Source of the DNA: Planctomycetota bacterium
GTDB taxonomy: Bacteria; Planctomycetota; SZUA-567
Direction: 5' to 3'
DNA: 8,751 nucleotides
NCBI GenBank assembly: GCA_031278535.1
Contig: JAITKH010000298.1
Coordinates: forward strand, 1 to 8,751
Position 1 is the stretch's first letter; every line of letters starts with the position of its first letter. The notes beneath the pieces are model-generated. The model was given only the letters and a program-made list of their open reading frames with translations. It was not told the DNA's origin and did not search any database. The translations under genes were made by a program, and so were the position numbers. Positions 1 through 5,636 of the stretch are shown piece by piece.

Positions 1-523
1 CCATCAGATTCAACTCCGAGTCGATCGCCACCTTCTCAATGACAGGATTGGCGAGGATGCGGAGTACGGCGGTGTATAAAACGCTTTTGGAAACCGGACC
101 GTTGAAAATGTAGCGCCAGCCCAGGCGGATTTGATCGACCTTAAGGCCAAGGGCGGCCGTCACTTTTAGTGCCGAGGTTTCGGAAGGCTCCATCACCCCG
201 GAACGGCGGGCAATTTCGATCATGTGTTCCAGGCTGCCAAGTTCGGGAAAAACCGTTTGGTTGACCGAGAACATCTCCAAAACCGGATCGGTCAGGAGTT
301 CGCCCGCAATCCGATCGATATCGAGATAGGTCAGATTGCCGCGAATGGCGTAAATCCGGCTGGATCGGGCGCTGGTAAGCTGGGAAAGCCCGTATTCCCG
401 GAGTTCATGCAGGGCATTCCGGGCTTCAATGTCGTCTTCGGTGTTCTGGGTGGCGACCTCGACGCGAAAGACGGCTTGTTCCCGATCAGAGGATCCGGCG
501 TATTTCTGCATGGAATCGTCCAT
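1..523 (-). CDS. purL: Phosphoribosylformylglycinamidine synthase, PurS-PurS-PurL fusion type (N-terminal part, cut by window edge)
   Basis: The frame is open from an ATG at 523 to the window edge (174 codons), so the gene continues to the left. The predicted residues form two successive PurS-like modules. The first runs from about residue 17 to 85 (FRVEV..., then RSSRIYAIRGNL..., ending ELLTDPVLE). The second runs from about 104 to 170 (RRSGVMEPSETSALKV..., ending RILANPVIEKVAID). The phrases 'GVMEP' and 'L.(D/N)PV(I/L)E' are typical of PurS and of PurL proteins carrying N-terminal PurS repeats. PurL makes FGAM from FGAR in purine synthesis; PurS bridges PurL and the glutaminase PurQ. The start is well fixed: an in-frame TGA lies directly before the ATG and a GGGGA lies 10 nt upstream. 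The synthase body itself is outside the window, so the fusion is inferred from these repeats and the open frame. A stand-alone tandem-PurS protein is the alternative. Confidence 0.8.
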   Translation of the reverse strand, partial: MDDSMQKYAGSSDREQAVFRVEVATQNTEDDIEARNALHELREYGLSQLTSARSSRIYAIRGNLTYLDIDRIAGELLTDPVLEMFSVNQTVFPELGSLEHMIEIARRSGVMEPSETSALKVTAALGLKVDQIRLGWRYIFNGPVSKSVLYTAVLRILANPVIEKVAIDSELNLM

Positions 524-565
524 TCAAAAAATATCCCCAACGGCCACCACCGGCCTGAACCTCAC

Positions 566-594
566 ATAATCGTCCCGGCAGCCCGGCTTGTCAA
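566..594 (-). promoter_or_regulatory. Sigma70-like promoter of the leftward purL gene
   Basis: Read on the minus strand there is a perfect -35 TTGACA (594-589), a 17-nt spacer and a -10 GATTAT (571-566, 4 of 6 consensus bases). Transcription would start near 559, giving a leader of about 36 nt before the ATG at 523. Spacing and position are ideal for the partial purL gene. No operator or purine riboswitch is evident in the short leader. Confidence 0.65.
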
Positions 595-695
595 ATCAAA
601 ATTTGCCTCTTCCTCCCTGTCGATCATCCTCGTCCGCCCTATCCATCCCCTTTCGGTTTGAAATCATATTTTGCGCCGGGAAATGTACAAAAAGG

Positions 696-724
696 TTGTT
701 CGCTCCCGATCAGGATCGTATAAT
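696..724 (+). promoter_or_regulatory. Sigma70-like promoter of the solute-binding-protein operon
   Basis: A -35-like TTGTTC (696-701, 3 of 6), a 17-nt spacer and a perfect -10 TATAAT (719-724) point rightward. The start would be near 731, just before two palindromes at 740-786. This placement is typical of a repressible promoter. It lies about 290 nt upstream of the chosen start of the binding-protein gene. The weak -35 would suit a promoter that needs an activator or has modest basal strength. Confidence 0.6.
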
Positions 725-739
725 ATACTCTTGCGGGGT

Positions 740-759
740 GGAATTGTGAAAACAATTCC
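740..759. promoter_or_regulatory. Perfect 8+4+8 inverted repeat, candidate operator or 5' mRNA hairpin
   Basis: GGAATTGTGAAAACAATTCC has 8-bp perfect arms around GAAA. As DNA directly after the likely transcription start it looks like a repressor site. The arms resemble the lac operator (AATTGT...ACAATT), but the arm spacing is 4 nt rather than the lac spacing, so LacI binding is not claimed. As RNA it would be an 8-bp stem capped by a GNRA-type GAAA tetraloop, which could protect the 5' end of the message. The sequence does not decide between the two. Confidence 0.55.
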
Positions 760-765
760 CCTGGA

Positions 766-783
766 GTGAAATTACAATTTCAC
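766..783. promoter_or_regulatory. Second perfect inverted repeat (8+2+8), candidate operator
   Basis: GTGAAATTACAATTTCAC is an 18-bp perfect palindrome with a 2-nt centre. Two more matching pairs flank it (763-764 with 785-786) after one mismatch. It shares GTGAAA and ACAATT with the palindrome at 740-759, with the two words set 2 nt further apart. A 2-nt loop cannot form in RNA without opening base pairs, so this copy favours a DNA-binding dimer over an RNA hairpin. Confidence 0.55.
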
Positions 784-810
784 GCCGCCGGCAGTATATA
801 AATGTCGCAA

Positions 811-956
811 GCGTTCACGGCTCAAAAAAGTTGCTTTGCAGGGATTTTTTAACCATTTGTTTTCAAAGCTCACAAGATGTTGCTAGAAATCGGGCGTTTC
901 CGGACATTTTTGCACTCAAAAACCCTTGAAAACAGGCTTTCCCGACCCGTGAACGC
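811..956 (+). other. Long AT-rich leader with nested complementary segments, possible structured 5' UTR
   Basis: The stretch 787-1020 before the binding-protein gene has no supported gene. GCGTTCACGG (811-820) is exactly complementary to CCGTGAACGC (947-956), a 10-bp pairing enclosing 126 nt. Nested inside, AGGG plus TTTTT (840-849, one bulged A) can pair with AAAAA plus CCCT (918-926). A small TTTG/CAAA hairpin sits at 856-867. No known riboswitch consensus was recognised. The inner pairings use homopolymer runs and could be chance; the 10-bp outer pairing is the stronger evidence. Confidence 0.3.
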
Positions 957-1020
957 CTACTAAATGTCAATGCGCCGGTTTGACGGGAATTTTGTTATGA
1001 CAGCATCTCGGGAATTCGAC

Positions 1021-2187
1021 ATGATTTCCAAATTGCGGATGCCGGCTTTGATTGTGGCTGTCCTGATTTTCCGGCCGGCCATTTCGGCGGAAACGGTGCG
1101 TGGACGGCAGTTCAGCGGAGAAGTTGTCGTCGGCGCCACCTTTTCCCTTACCGGTTTCTTCGATTATTACGGACAATCATCCTATTACGGCGCTATTACC
1201 CGCGTGAAACAGATTAACGAAGCCGGCGGCATAAACGGCAAGAAACTGGTCATCGAGTGGCGGGACAATCGGGGCGATCCCAAGAAGGCGGCTCGGGACG
1301 TCGAGGAACTGGTCGGCAAATTTTCCGTTTCGGCCATCATCGGGCCGTTGTATTCCAATTCCGTCATCGCCGTGAATCCGGTGGCGACAAGGCTTGGCGT
1401 CCCCATCGTCACTCCTCTTGCCGACATCAATATGGATGCGGTCTCCTATCCCTGGGTTTTTCGGATAAGTTCCAGCAACACCAGCCAAGTCACCGCCCTC
1501 GTGAATTTCCAAATCGAGAAATACGGCTCCAAAACCTGCGCCATAATATACGACGGTTCCGACATTTCCTGCAGCGAGTATGCCAAGGTTTTCCACGAAA
1601 AATTCACCGCCAGGGGAGGGACGGTGATAGGAGGCCTCAGTTTCATGACGGTGGACGGGAAAAAAGATTATGAAACCCCTCTCCGGACCCTGTCGGAAAT
1701 GAAGCCGGACTTTATTTTCGCCCCCTGTTATGCCTCCGAGGCGACGGAATTGATCTACACCAGCCACAGCATGGGCTTCACCAACCGTTTCTGCGGCCCT
1801 GAACTCTGGGACAACGAGTTGCTGTTCATCGGCGCCGGGGTGGGCCTTGTCGGTTCATGCTTCGCCAGTGCCCTCCTTGAAGAATCGTTCCGCTACCGTC
1901 CGCTTCAGACTTTCATAAGCGCGATTCGCGAGGCCGGCATGGATGAACCGGACGCCCAGGCCGCCAGCGCGTATGACGCGGTTTCGATGCTGGCCGTGGC
2001 AATGGAAAACGGGGAATACCCTGAAATGGTCCGGGAAAGCTTGTCAAACATGAAAAACATGAACATGGTCACCGGGCGGGCAACCATGGACGAAAATCAC
2101 AACGTCATTAAACCGGTATTGATCCGGGTCGTTGAAAGAAAAGGTGATCGGCTGGTGCCGGTATACGCCGACCGGTACGATCCGTAG
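1021..2187 (+). CDS. Extracytoplasmic solute-binding protein, branched-chain amino acid (LivJ/LivK) type
   Basis: This 388-residue protein is a type I periplasmic binding protein of the Peripla_BP_6 family, which delivers amino acids or other small ligands to ABC transporters or acts as a sensor. Residues 1-23 form a signal peptide (ISKLR, hydrophobic core, cleavage after ISA). Family landmarks are the first strand and ligand loop (VVVGATFSLTGFFDYYGQ, about 35-52), EAGGINGKKL (67-76), the IIGPLYSNSV loop (106-115), GVPIVTPLADIN (126-137) and a C-terminal lobe of normal length. I chose the ATG at 1021 because the signal peptide then begins properly. In-frame ATGs at 964 and 997 would add a polar extension, and none of the three has a strong Shine-Dalgarno. 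The usual Thr after 'SPGA' in LIV-binding proteins appears to be Asp135, so the ligand may not be a branched-chain amino acid. No permease or ATPase genes follow. Confidence 0.88.
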   Translation: MISKLRMPALIVAVLIFRPAISAETVRGRQFSGEVVVGATFSLTGFFDYYGQSSYYGAITRVKQINEAGGINGKKLVIEWRDNRGDPKKAARDVEELVGKFSVSAIIGPLYSNSVIAVNPVATRLGVPIVTPLADINMDAVSYPWVFRISSSNTSQVTALVNFQIEKYGSKTCAIIYDGSDISCSEYAKVFHEKFTARGGTVIGGLSFMTVDGKKDYETPLRTLSEMKPDFIFAPCYASEATELIYTSHSMGFTNRFCGPELWDNELLFIGAGVGLVGSCFASALLEESFRYRPLQTFISAIREAGMDEPDAQAASAYDAVSMLAVAMENGEYPEMVRESLSNMKNMNMVTGRATMDENHNVIKPVLIRVVERKGDRLVPVYADRYDP

Positions 2188-2208
2188 CGGCCTGAAAAGG
2201 TTGGCGTT

Positions 2209-2335
2209 GCGGGCGCCGAAATCCACCCGCGCCGGAATCGGCCTCAACCGCCGAAGGGGAATTCACTTCCCCGAAGGCTGAAGCTGACAAACCGGGAGCG
2301 TCCGCCAAGTCTGCACCAAAGATGCGGATTTGGCG
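2209..2335 (+). other. Cluster of hairpins between the binding-protein and FIST genes
   Basis: The 207-nt gap 2188-2394 contains four successive stem-loops. These are GCGGG/CCCGC (2209-2230), GCCG-GAAT-CGGC (2231-2242), GGGGAA-TTCAC-TTCCCC (2256-2272) and a 13-bp uninterrupted stem with a 7-nt loop at 2303-2335 (arms CGCCAAGTCTGCA and TGCGGATTTGGCG, two G-U pairs). None is followed by a T run, so they are not classical intrinsic terminators. They may stabilise or separate the upstream message, terminate by another mechanism, or be a structured leader of the FIST gene. Confidence 0.45.
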
Positions 2336-2394
2336 AAGCGGGCGAACGCCGCGGTGTCCGGTTCGAGAGAAATGGGAAAAAAGGAGGAGGGATC

Positions 2395-3411
2395 ATGGGG
2401 AAAAAATATACGATTTCATTCATTGCCGCGGCCTCCCTGCTTTTGCTGGCAGGCGTTTTCCCGCCGGCGATGGCGGGCAGTCCGACGGCGCCGGAAGACT
2501 GGCGTTCCGGCATCGGCCTGTCGAAGTTGTCCGATCCCGAAGCCGCCGCCAATGAAGCCGCCGGCGAGGCCAAGGCGGGGCTCGCCGGGGCCGCCGCCAA
2601 ATTCGTGTTCGTCGGCGCCGCCAAGCCCCAGGTTACGCCAGAATTGATCGAGGGGATAAAGAAGCATTTTCCGGTTGACGTTATCTACGGCTGCGAGGTA
2701 ACCAGCCCCCTGGTGGCGGAAAGCAATTTTCCCGACGCCCCCACCATCGACATTCCAGCCGGCGTCATGGTTTGGGCACTGGGAGGCGATATCGATCTGG
2801 AAATCTTCACTGTATCGACAGACCGCGATTCCGATATCCCTTATGAGGACGCCGGCATCGAACTGGGCCAGGCAATCAAGCCCTATATGGAAGGATTGCG
2901 CCAGCCCGGGAAGATCATTTTTACCTTCGGGGATCAATACAACGGCAGCAACAAAGATTTCGTCGTCGGGTTGAATAAAGGCCTGGGCGAAACCTACGCC
3001 ATTGTCGGCGCCGCCGCCGGCAACCAGGAGGCGAAGGAAATCATCAGGGGAGAGATCGTCGCTTCCATGGACATAGCGGTGGCGATCGGCGGCACTTTTC
3101 GCCTTGGACAGGCGCTTCAGGGCGGGACCCATTCCCCCGAAACGGCAGACAAGGTCATGACCGACGCCGTGAACCAGAGAGGCGGCCAGTCTCCCTTCTT
3201 CGCCATGGTTTTCAACTGCCGCCGCCGCCGCCAGGGCATGATTGAGCGCGGACAGCTGGCCGAAGAACTGGATGCGATACGTTCCCGTCTGCCCGGCGTC
3301 GAATTCTTCGGATTCTACGGTCCGGGCGAGGTTGGATCGGAAAAGCCGGGAGATCCGGCCAAGGGCGTGGGCTTTACGGTAACGACGGCGGTCTTTTTCC
3401 CCGTGACATGA
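2395..3411 (+). CDS. Exported FIST-domain protein (FIST_N plus FIST_C)
   Basis: This 338-residue protein has a clear signal peptide (MGKKYTISFIAAASLLLLAG..., cleavage after PAMA, residue 27). The rest looks like a FIST sensor module. The N-terminal part begins GIGLSKLSDPEAAANEAAGEAK (39-60) and has FVFVGAAK (70-77) and IYGCEVTSPLV (97-107). The middle has GKIIFTFGDQYNGSNKDFV (162-180). The C-terminal part has FFAMVFNC (268-275) and FFGFYGPGEVGS (294-305), the usual FIST_C ending before a short final strand. FIST domains are proposed to bind small ligands such as amino acids, usually inside the cell and attached to signalling domains. Here there is no output domain and the protein is exported. 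The start is fixed by a strong GGAGGAGGG ribosome site 3 nt before the ATG. Residues 276-279 are four arginines encoded by a CGC repeat. Confidence 0.8.
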   Translation: MGKKYTISFIAAASLLLLAGVFPPAMAGSPTAPEDWRSGIGLSKLSDPEAAANEAAGEAKAGLAGAAAKFVFVGAAKPQVTPELIEGIKKHFPVDVIYGCEVTSPLVAESNFPDAPTIDIPAGVMVWALGGDIDLEIFTVSTDRDSDIPYEDAGIELGQAIKPYMEGLRQPGKIIFTFGDQYNGSNKDFVVGLNKGLGETYAIVGAAAGNQEAKEIIRGEIVASMDIAVAIGGTFRLGQALQGGTHSPETADKVMTDAVNQRGGQSPFFAMVFNCRRRRQGMIERGQLAEELDAIRSRLPGVEFFGFYGPGEVGSEKPGDPAKGVGFTVTTAVFFPVT

Positions 3412-3504
3412 TTGGCCGGTCGAAGCGGCCTCCCTTCTTCTCGACAGCAATGTCCGCCGGGATCGGAAGTTCGGCGGGACAACGGAAAGGAAGGTCCGCG
3501 GCAT

Positions 3505-4998
3505 ATGCGCGAGTATTTGCTCCTGAATCCCGACGACGACGTAGGCGTGGCCCTGACCGGACTCAAGGCCGGCCAAAGAATTGATTTGCCCGGCGACCCG
3601 GTTCTCCGCGACGATATTCCGGCCGGGCACAAGTTCGCCGTTAGGACCGTCGCCAAAGATTCGCCGGTGCGTAAATACGGCCTGCCCATCGGCGTTGCCG
3701 ACCAGGACATCCCTGCCGGCGCCTGTGTACACGTCCACAATGTCCGGACCAATCTGGCCGGAGAAGAGAACTACGCGTACCGCCCGGCGGCCGGCCCCCT
3801 CCCCGCCTTTCCCTTCCCGGAAATTCCCCGCTTCCAGGGCTATGTCCGTCCTTCCGGCCGCGTCGGCATCCGAAACGAGGTGTGGATCATTCCCACCGTC
3901 GGTTGCGTCAACCATCAGGCCTGTCGGCTGGCGGAACTGGCCGATTCCCGGAAATTCCCGGGAGTGGAACGGATTGTCGCCTTTCCCCATCCTTACGGCT
4001 GCAGCCAATTGGGGGAGGATCACGAAAATACCCGGAACGTCCTCGCCAATTTGGCGCGTCATCCCAACACCGGCGGAGTTTTGTTCATTGGATTGGGCTG
4101 CGAAAACAACGTCATGGCCGACTTCGTCAGGCTGGTGGAATCCCGTCCCGGCCATTGCGCCAATTTCCGTTGCCTTATAGCCCAGGACGCCGGAGACGAA
4201 ATTGCCGAAGGATTGCGGCTGCTGGACGGCATCATGGCCGGGGCGGCCGGCGCCGTCCGTACCGAAGCGCCGGTTTCGACCCTTTGCGTCGGCATGAAAT
4301 GCGGCGCTTCCGACGGCCTCTCGGGCGTGACCGCCAATCCTCTCCTCGGCGCTTTCTCGGATTGGCTGGTTGATCGGGGCGGCATGACCGTGCTTACCGA
4401 GGTGCCGGAGATGTTCGGAGCGGAGCGGGAACTTCTCAATCGCGCCGCGAATGAGGATGTTTTCCGGCGCGGCGTCGGCATGATTAACGATTTCAAGCGG
4501 TATTTCCTCCGCCACGGCCAGGCAATTTATGAAAATCCTTCGCCGGGAAACAAGGACGGCGGCATCACCACCCTGGAGGACAAATCCATAGGATGCGTAC
4601 AGAAAGGCGGTTCCCGACTGGTGACGGACGTCCTGCCCTACGGCGGGGCGGTCACGCAGCCCGGCGTGAGCCTCCTTTCCGGCCCTGGAAACGATTTGGT
4701 GTCGGTTTCGGAGATGGCGGCCGCGGGGGCGCAAATCATCCTTTTCAGCACCGGGCGCGGAAACGCCCTGGGCGGCCCGGTCCCGGTGATCAAGGTATCC
4801 TCGAATGGGGAACTGGCCCGACGCAAACCCCACTGGATAGATTACGACGCCAGTCCCCTGGCAACCGGCCGGCCGATGCCGGAAGTGCTGGCCGGCTTGA
4901 CGGAACTGGTACTTGATGTGGCGGCGGGCCATTCAACCCGGAGCGAGGAAAACGGTTTCCACGATTTCGCCATTTTCAAGGACGGCGTAACGCTGTGA
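3505..4998 (+). CDS. UxaA-family altronate/galactarate dehydratase-like enzyme
   Basis: At 497 residues it matches the full length of UxaA. Residues 1-85 are the SAF domain with the metal-linked VHVHN motif (His76, His78) and 'N..T'-type ending. The catalytic domain starts GYVRPSGRVGIRN (112-124) and contains IPTVGCVN (129-136), HPYGCSQLGEDHENT (162-176), GLGCENN (196-202), KCGASDGLSG (265-274), PEMFGAE (301-307) and GNKDGGITTLEDKSIGC (348-364). The family uses iron to dehydrate sugar acids (altronate, galactarate) or related hydroxy or sulfo acids in the cytoplasm; the substrate here cannot be read from sequence. An open frame extends upstream to a TTG at 3412, directly after the FIST stop codon. 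I chose ATG 3505 because AAGGAAGG lies 10 nt upstream and homology begins there. It is 93 nt downstream of the FIST gene and probably co-transcribed with it. No uronate isomerase, UxaB or KDG kinase gene is nearby. Confidence 0.93.
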   Translation: MREYLLLNPDDDVGVALTGLKAGQRIDLPGDPVLRDDIPAGHKFAVRTVAKDSPVRKYGLPIGVADQDIPAGACVHVHNVRTNLAGEENYAYRPAAGPLPAFPFPEIPRFQGYVRPSGRVGIRNEVWIIPTVGCVNHQACRLAELADSRKFPGVERIVAFPHPYGCSQLGEDHENTRNVLANLARHPNTGGVLFIGLGCENNVMADFVRLVESRPGHCANFRCLIAQDAGDEIAEGLRLLDGIMAGAAGAVRTEAPVSTLCVGMKCGASDGLSGVTANPLLGAFSDWLVDRGGMTVLTEVPEMFGAERELLNRAANEDVFRRGVGMINDFKRYFLRHGQAIYENPSPGNKDGGITTLEDKSIGCVQKGGSRLVTDVLPYGGAVTQPGVSLLSGPGNDLVSVSEMAAAGAQIILFSTGRGNALGGPVPVIKVSSNGELARRKPHWIDYDASPLATGRPMPEVLAGLTELVLDVAAGHSTRSEENGFHDFAIFKDGVTL

Positions 4999-5026
4999 CC
5001 GGCGCCATCCCTTTTCAGGGAGCCGG
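4999..5026. terminator. Bulged hairpin between convergent genes, possible bidirectional terminator
   Basis: CCGGC (4999-5003) pairs with GCCGG (5022-5026), and TCCCT (5008-5012) with AGGGA (5017-5021), around a TTTC loop; a GCCA bulge lies on one side. It starts right after the stop of the dehydratase gene and overlaps the end of the opposing lipoprotein gene. No T run follows on either strand, so intrinsic termination is only a possibility. Confidence 0.3.
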
Positions 5027-5485
5027 AAACGGAGCCGACCGCATGAAGAGATCGTATTCCAACACCAGGCGCTCCGGCGTTTCCAATTCCAGGAAGATGG
5101 CGTACGTCGCTCCTCCATCCGGGGTCTTTTTGACGTTTCTCACTTCCAGGAAGGCCCTTTCCCCCGCGGCGTAATCGCGCTTCGCCATTTCCACCCTGAG
5201 GCAGTCGCAGGAAACGGCGATAAAACGGATCCGTATCGCCGCCATTTCCGGCCGAATCACCTCGATCACTTGCGATCCGGCCCAATCGCCGCTATAATGG
5301 CGGCCTGCCTGATCGATGGCCGGCCTGAGGAAAAAACCCTCCATCCTCGGAGTGGGCGCCATAAGGCCAGGCAAGGCCGCGAGGCCCGGATCGGCGGCGC
5401 CGGATCGACCTTGGTCCGTCAGGCGCGGACAGCCCGCCGCCAGGACGAACGCCAAGCAAACAAAGCACGTTGTTTTTGACGGCAT
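5015..5485 (-). CDS. Small DUF1573-like lipoprotein
   Basis: The predicted 156-residue protein starts MPSKTTCFVCLAFVLAAGC, a short lipoprotein signal with the lipid-bearing Cys at 19 (lipobox A-A-G-C, less common at the -3 position). After a Pro/Gly-rich stretch, residues about 70-150 form a beta-rich domain. It has RIRFIAVSCDCLRVEM (85-100), YAAGERAFLEV (105-115) and ETPERLVLEYDLFM (135-148). This pattern of 'SC-x-C', a 'Gly-Glu' turn and closing strands resembles DUF1573 (Ig-like, usually SCGCT), of unknown function. The match is by eye and moderate. The ATG at 5485 is preceded by GAAGGAG with 7 nt spacing, so a longer frame reaching 5644 is not used. The gene converges on the dehydratase gene and diverges from the thioredoxin-DsbD gene. 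Confidence 0.7.
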   Translation of the reverse strand: MPSKTTCFVCLAFVLAAGCPRLTDQGRSGAADPGLAALPGLMAPTPRMEGFFLRPAIDQAGRHYSGDWAGSQVIEVIRPEMAAIRIRFIAVSCDCLRVEMAKRDYAAGERAFLEVRNVKKTPDGGATYAIFLELETPERLVLEYDLFMRSAPFPAP

Positions 5486-5542
5486 CGCGGACTCCTTCGC
5501 TTTTTGACCGGTCGAGACATCCGGCCGGACAGGAAAGGATGA

Positions 5543-5575
5543 AGTATACGCCAGACAATTGGAAAGCGCCAGACA
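5543..5575 (-). promoter_or_regulatory. Likely promoter region of the lipoprotein gene with a 9-bp direct repeat
   Basis: On the minus strand a good -10, TATACT, lies at 5548-5543, about 58 nt before the lipoprotein ATG; no good -35 is present at the right distance. Instead the sequence CGCCAGACA occurs twice on the plus strand (5549-5557 and 5567-5575), 18 bp apart, upstream of this -10. This could be a tandem binding site for an activator. The site lies in the 151-bp divergent gap, so it could also control the rightward operon. No clear rightward promoter was found. Confidence 0.35.
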
Positions 5576-5636
5576 TGCCCGGGTAAACAAGAGAGCCAGC
5601 CGGAAAAAAGACTGTCGCGAAGGAGACTGGAACAAG

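Noticed and set aside
224..661. 145-residue plus-strand frame and a 69-residue minus-strand frame at 331-540
   Set aside because: Both overlap the partial purL gene in other frames. The purL frame has the PurS motifs, a promoter and a stop-delimited start.
740..783. Identification as a true lac operator
   Set aside because: The arms resemble AATTGT/ACAATT, but the spacing differs and no LacI gene is in view.
964..1020. Longer start (ATG 964 or 997) for the binding protein
   Set aside because: It would place a polar stretch before the signal peptide, and no strong ribosome site is seen. Kept only as an alternative.
3412..3504. TTG start at 3412 extending the UxaA-family protein by 31 residues
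   Set aside because: The extension has no family similarity, and a better ribosome site precedes ATG 3505.
2416..4932. 838-residue open frame on the minus strand opposite the FIST and UxaA genes
   Set aside because: It is antisense to two genes with clear family motifs. Its translation has no recognisable domain and crosses an intergenic gap. Long antisense frames are expected in GC-rich coding DNA.
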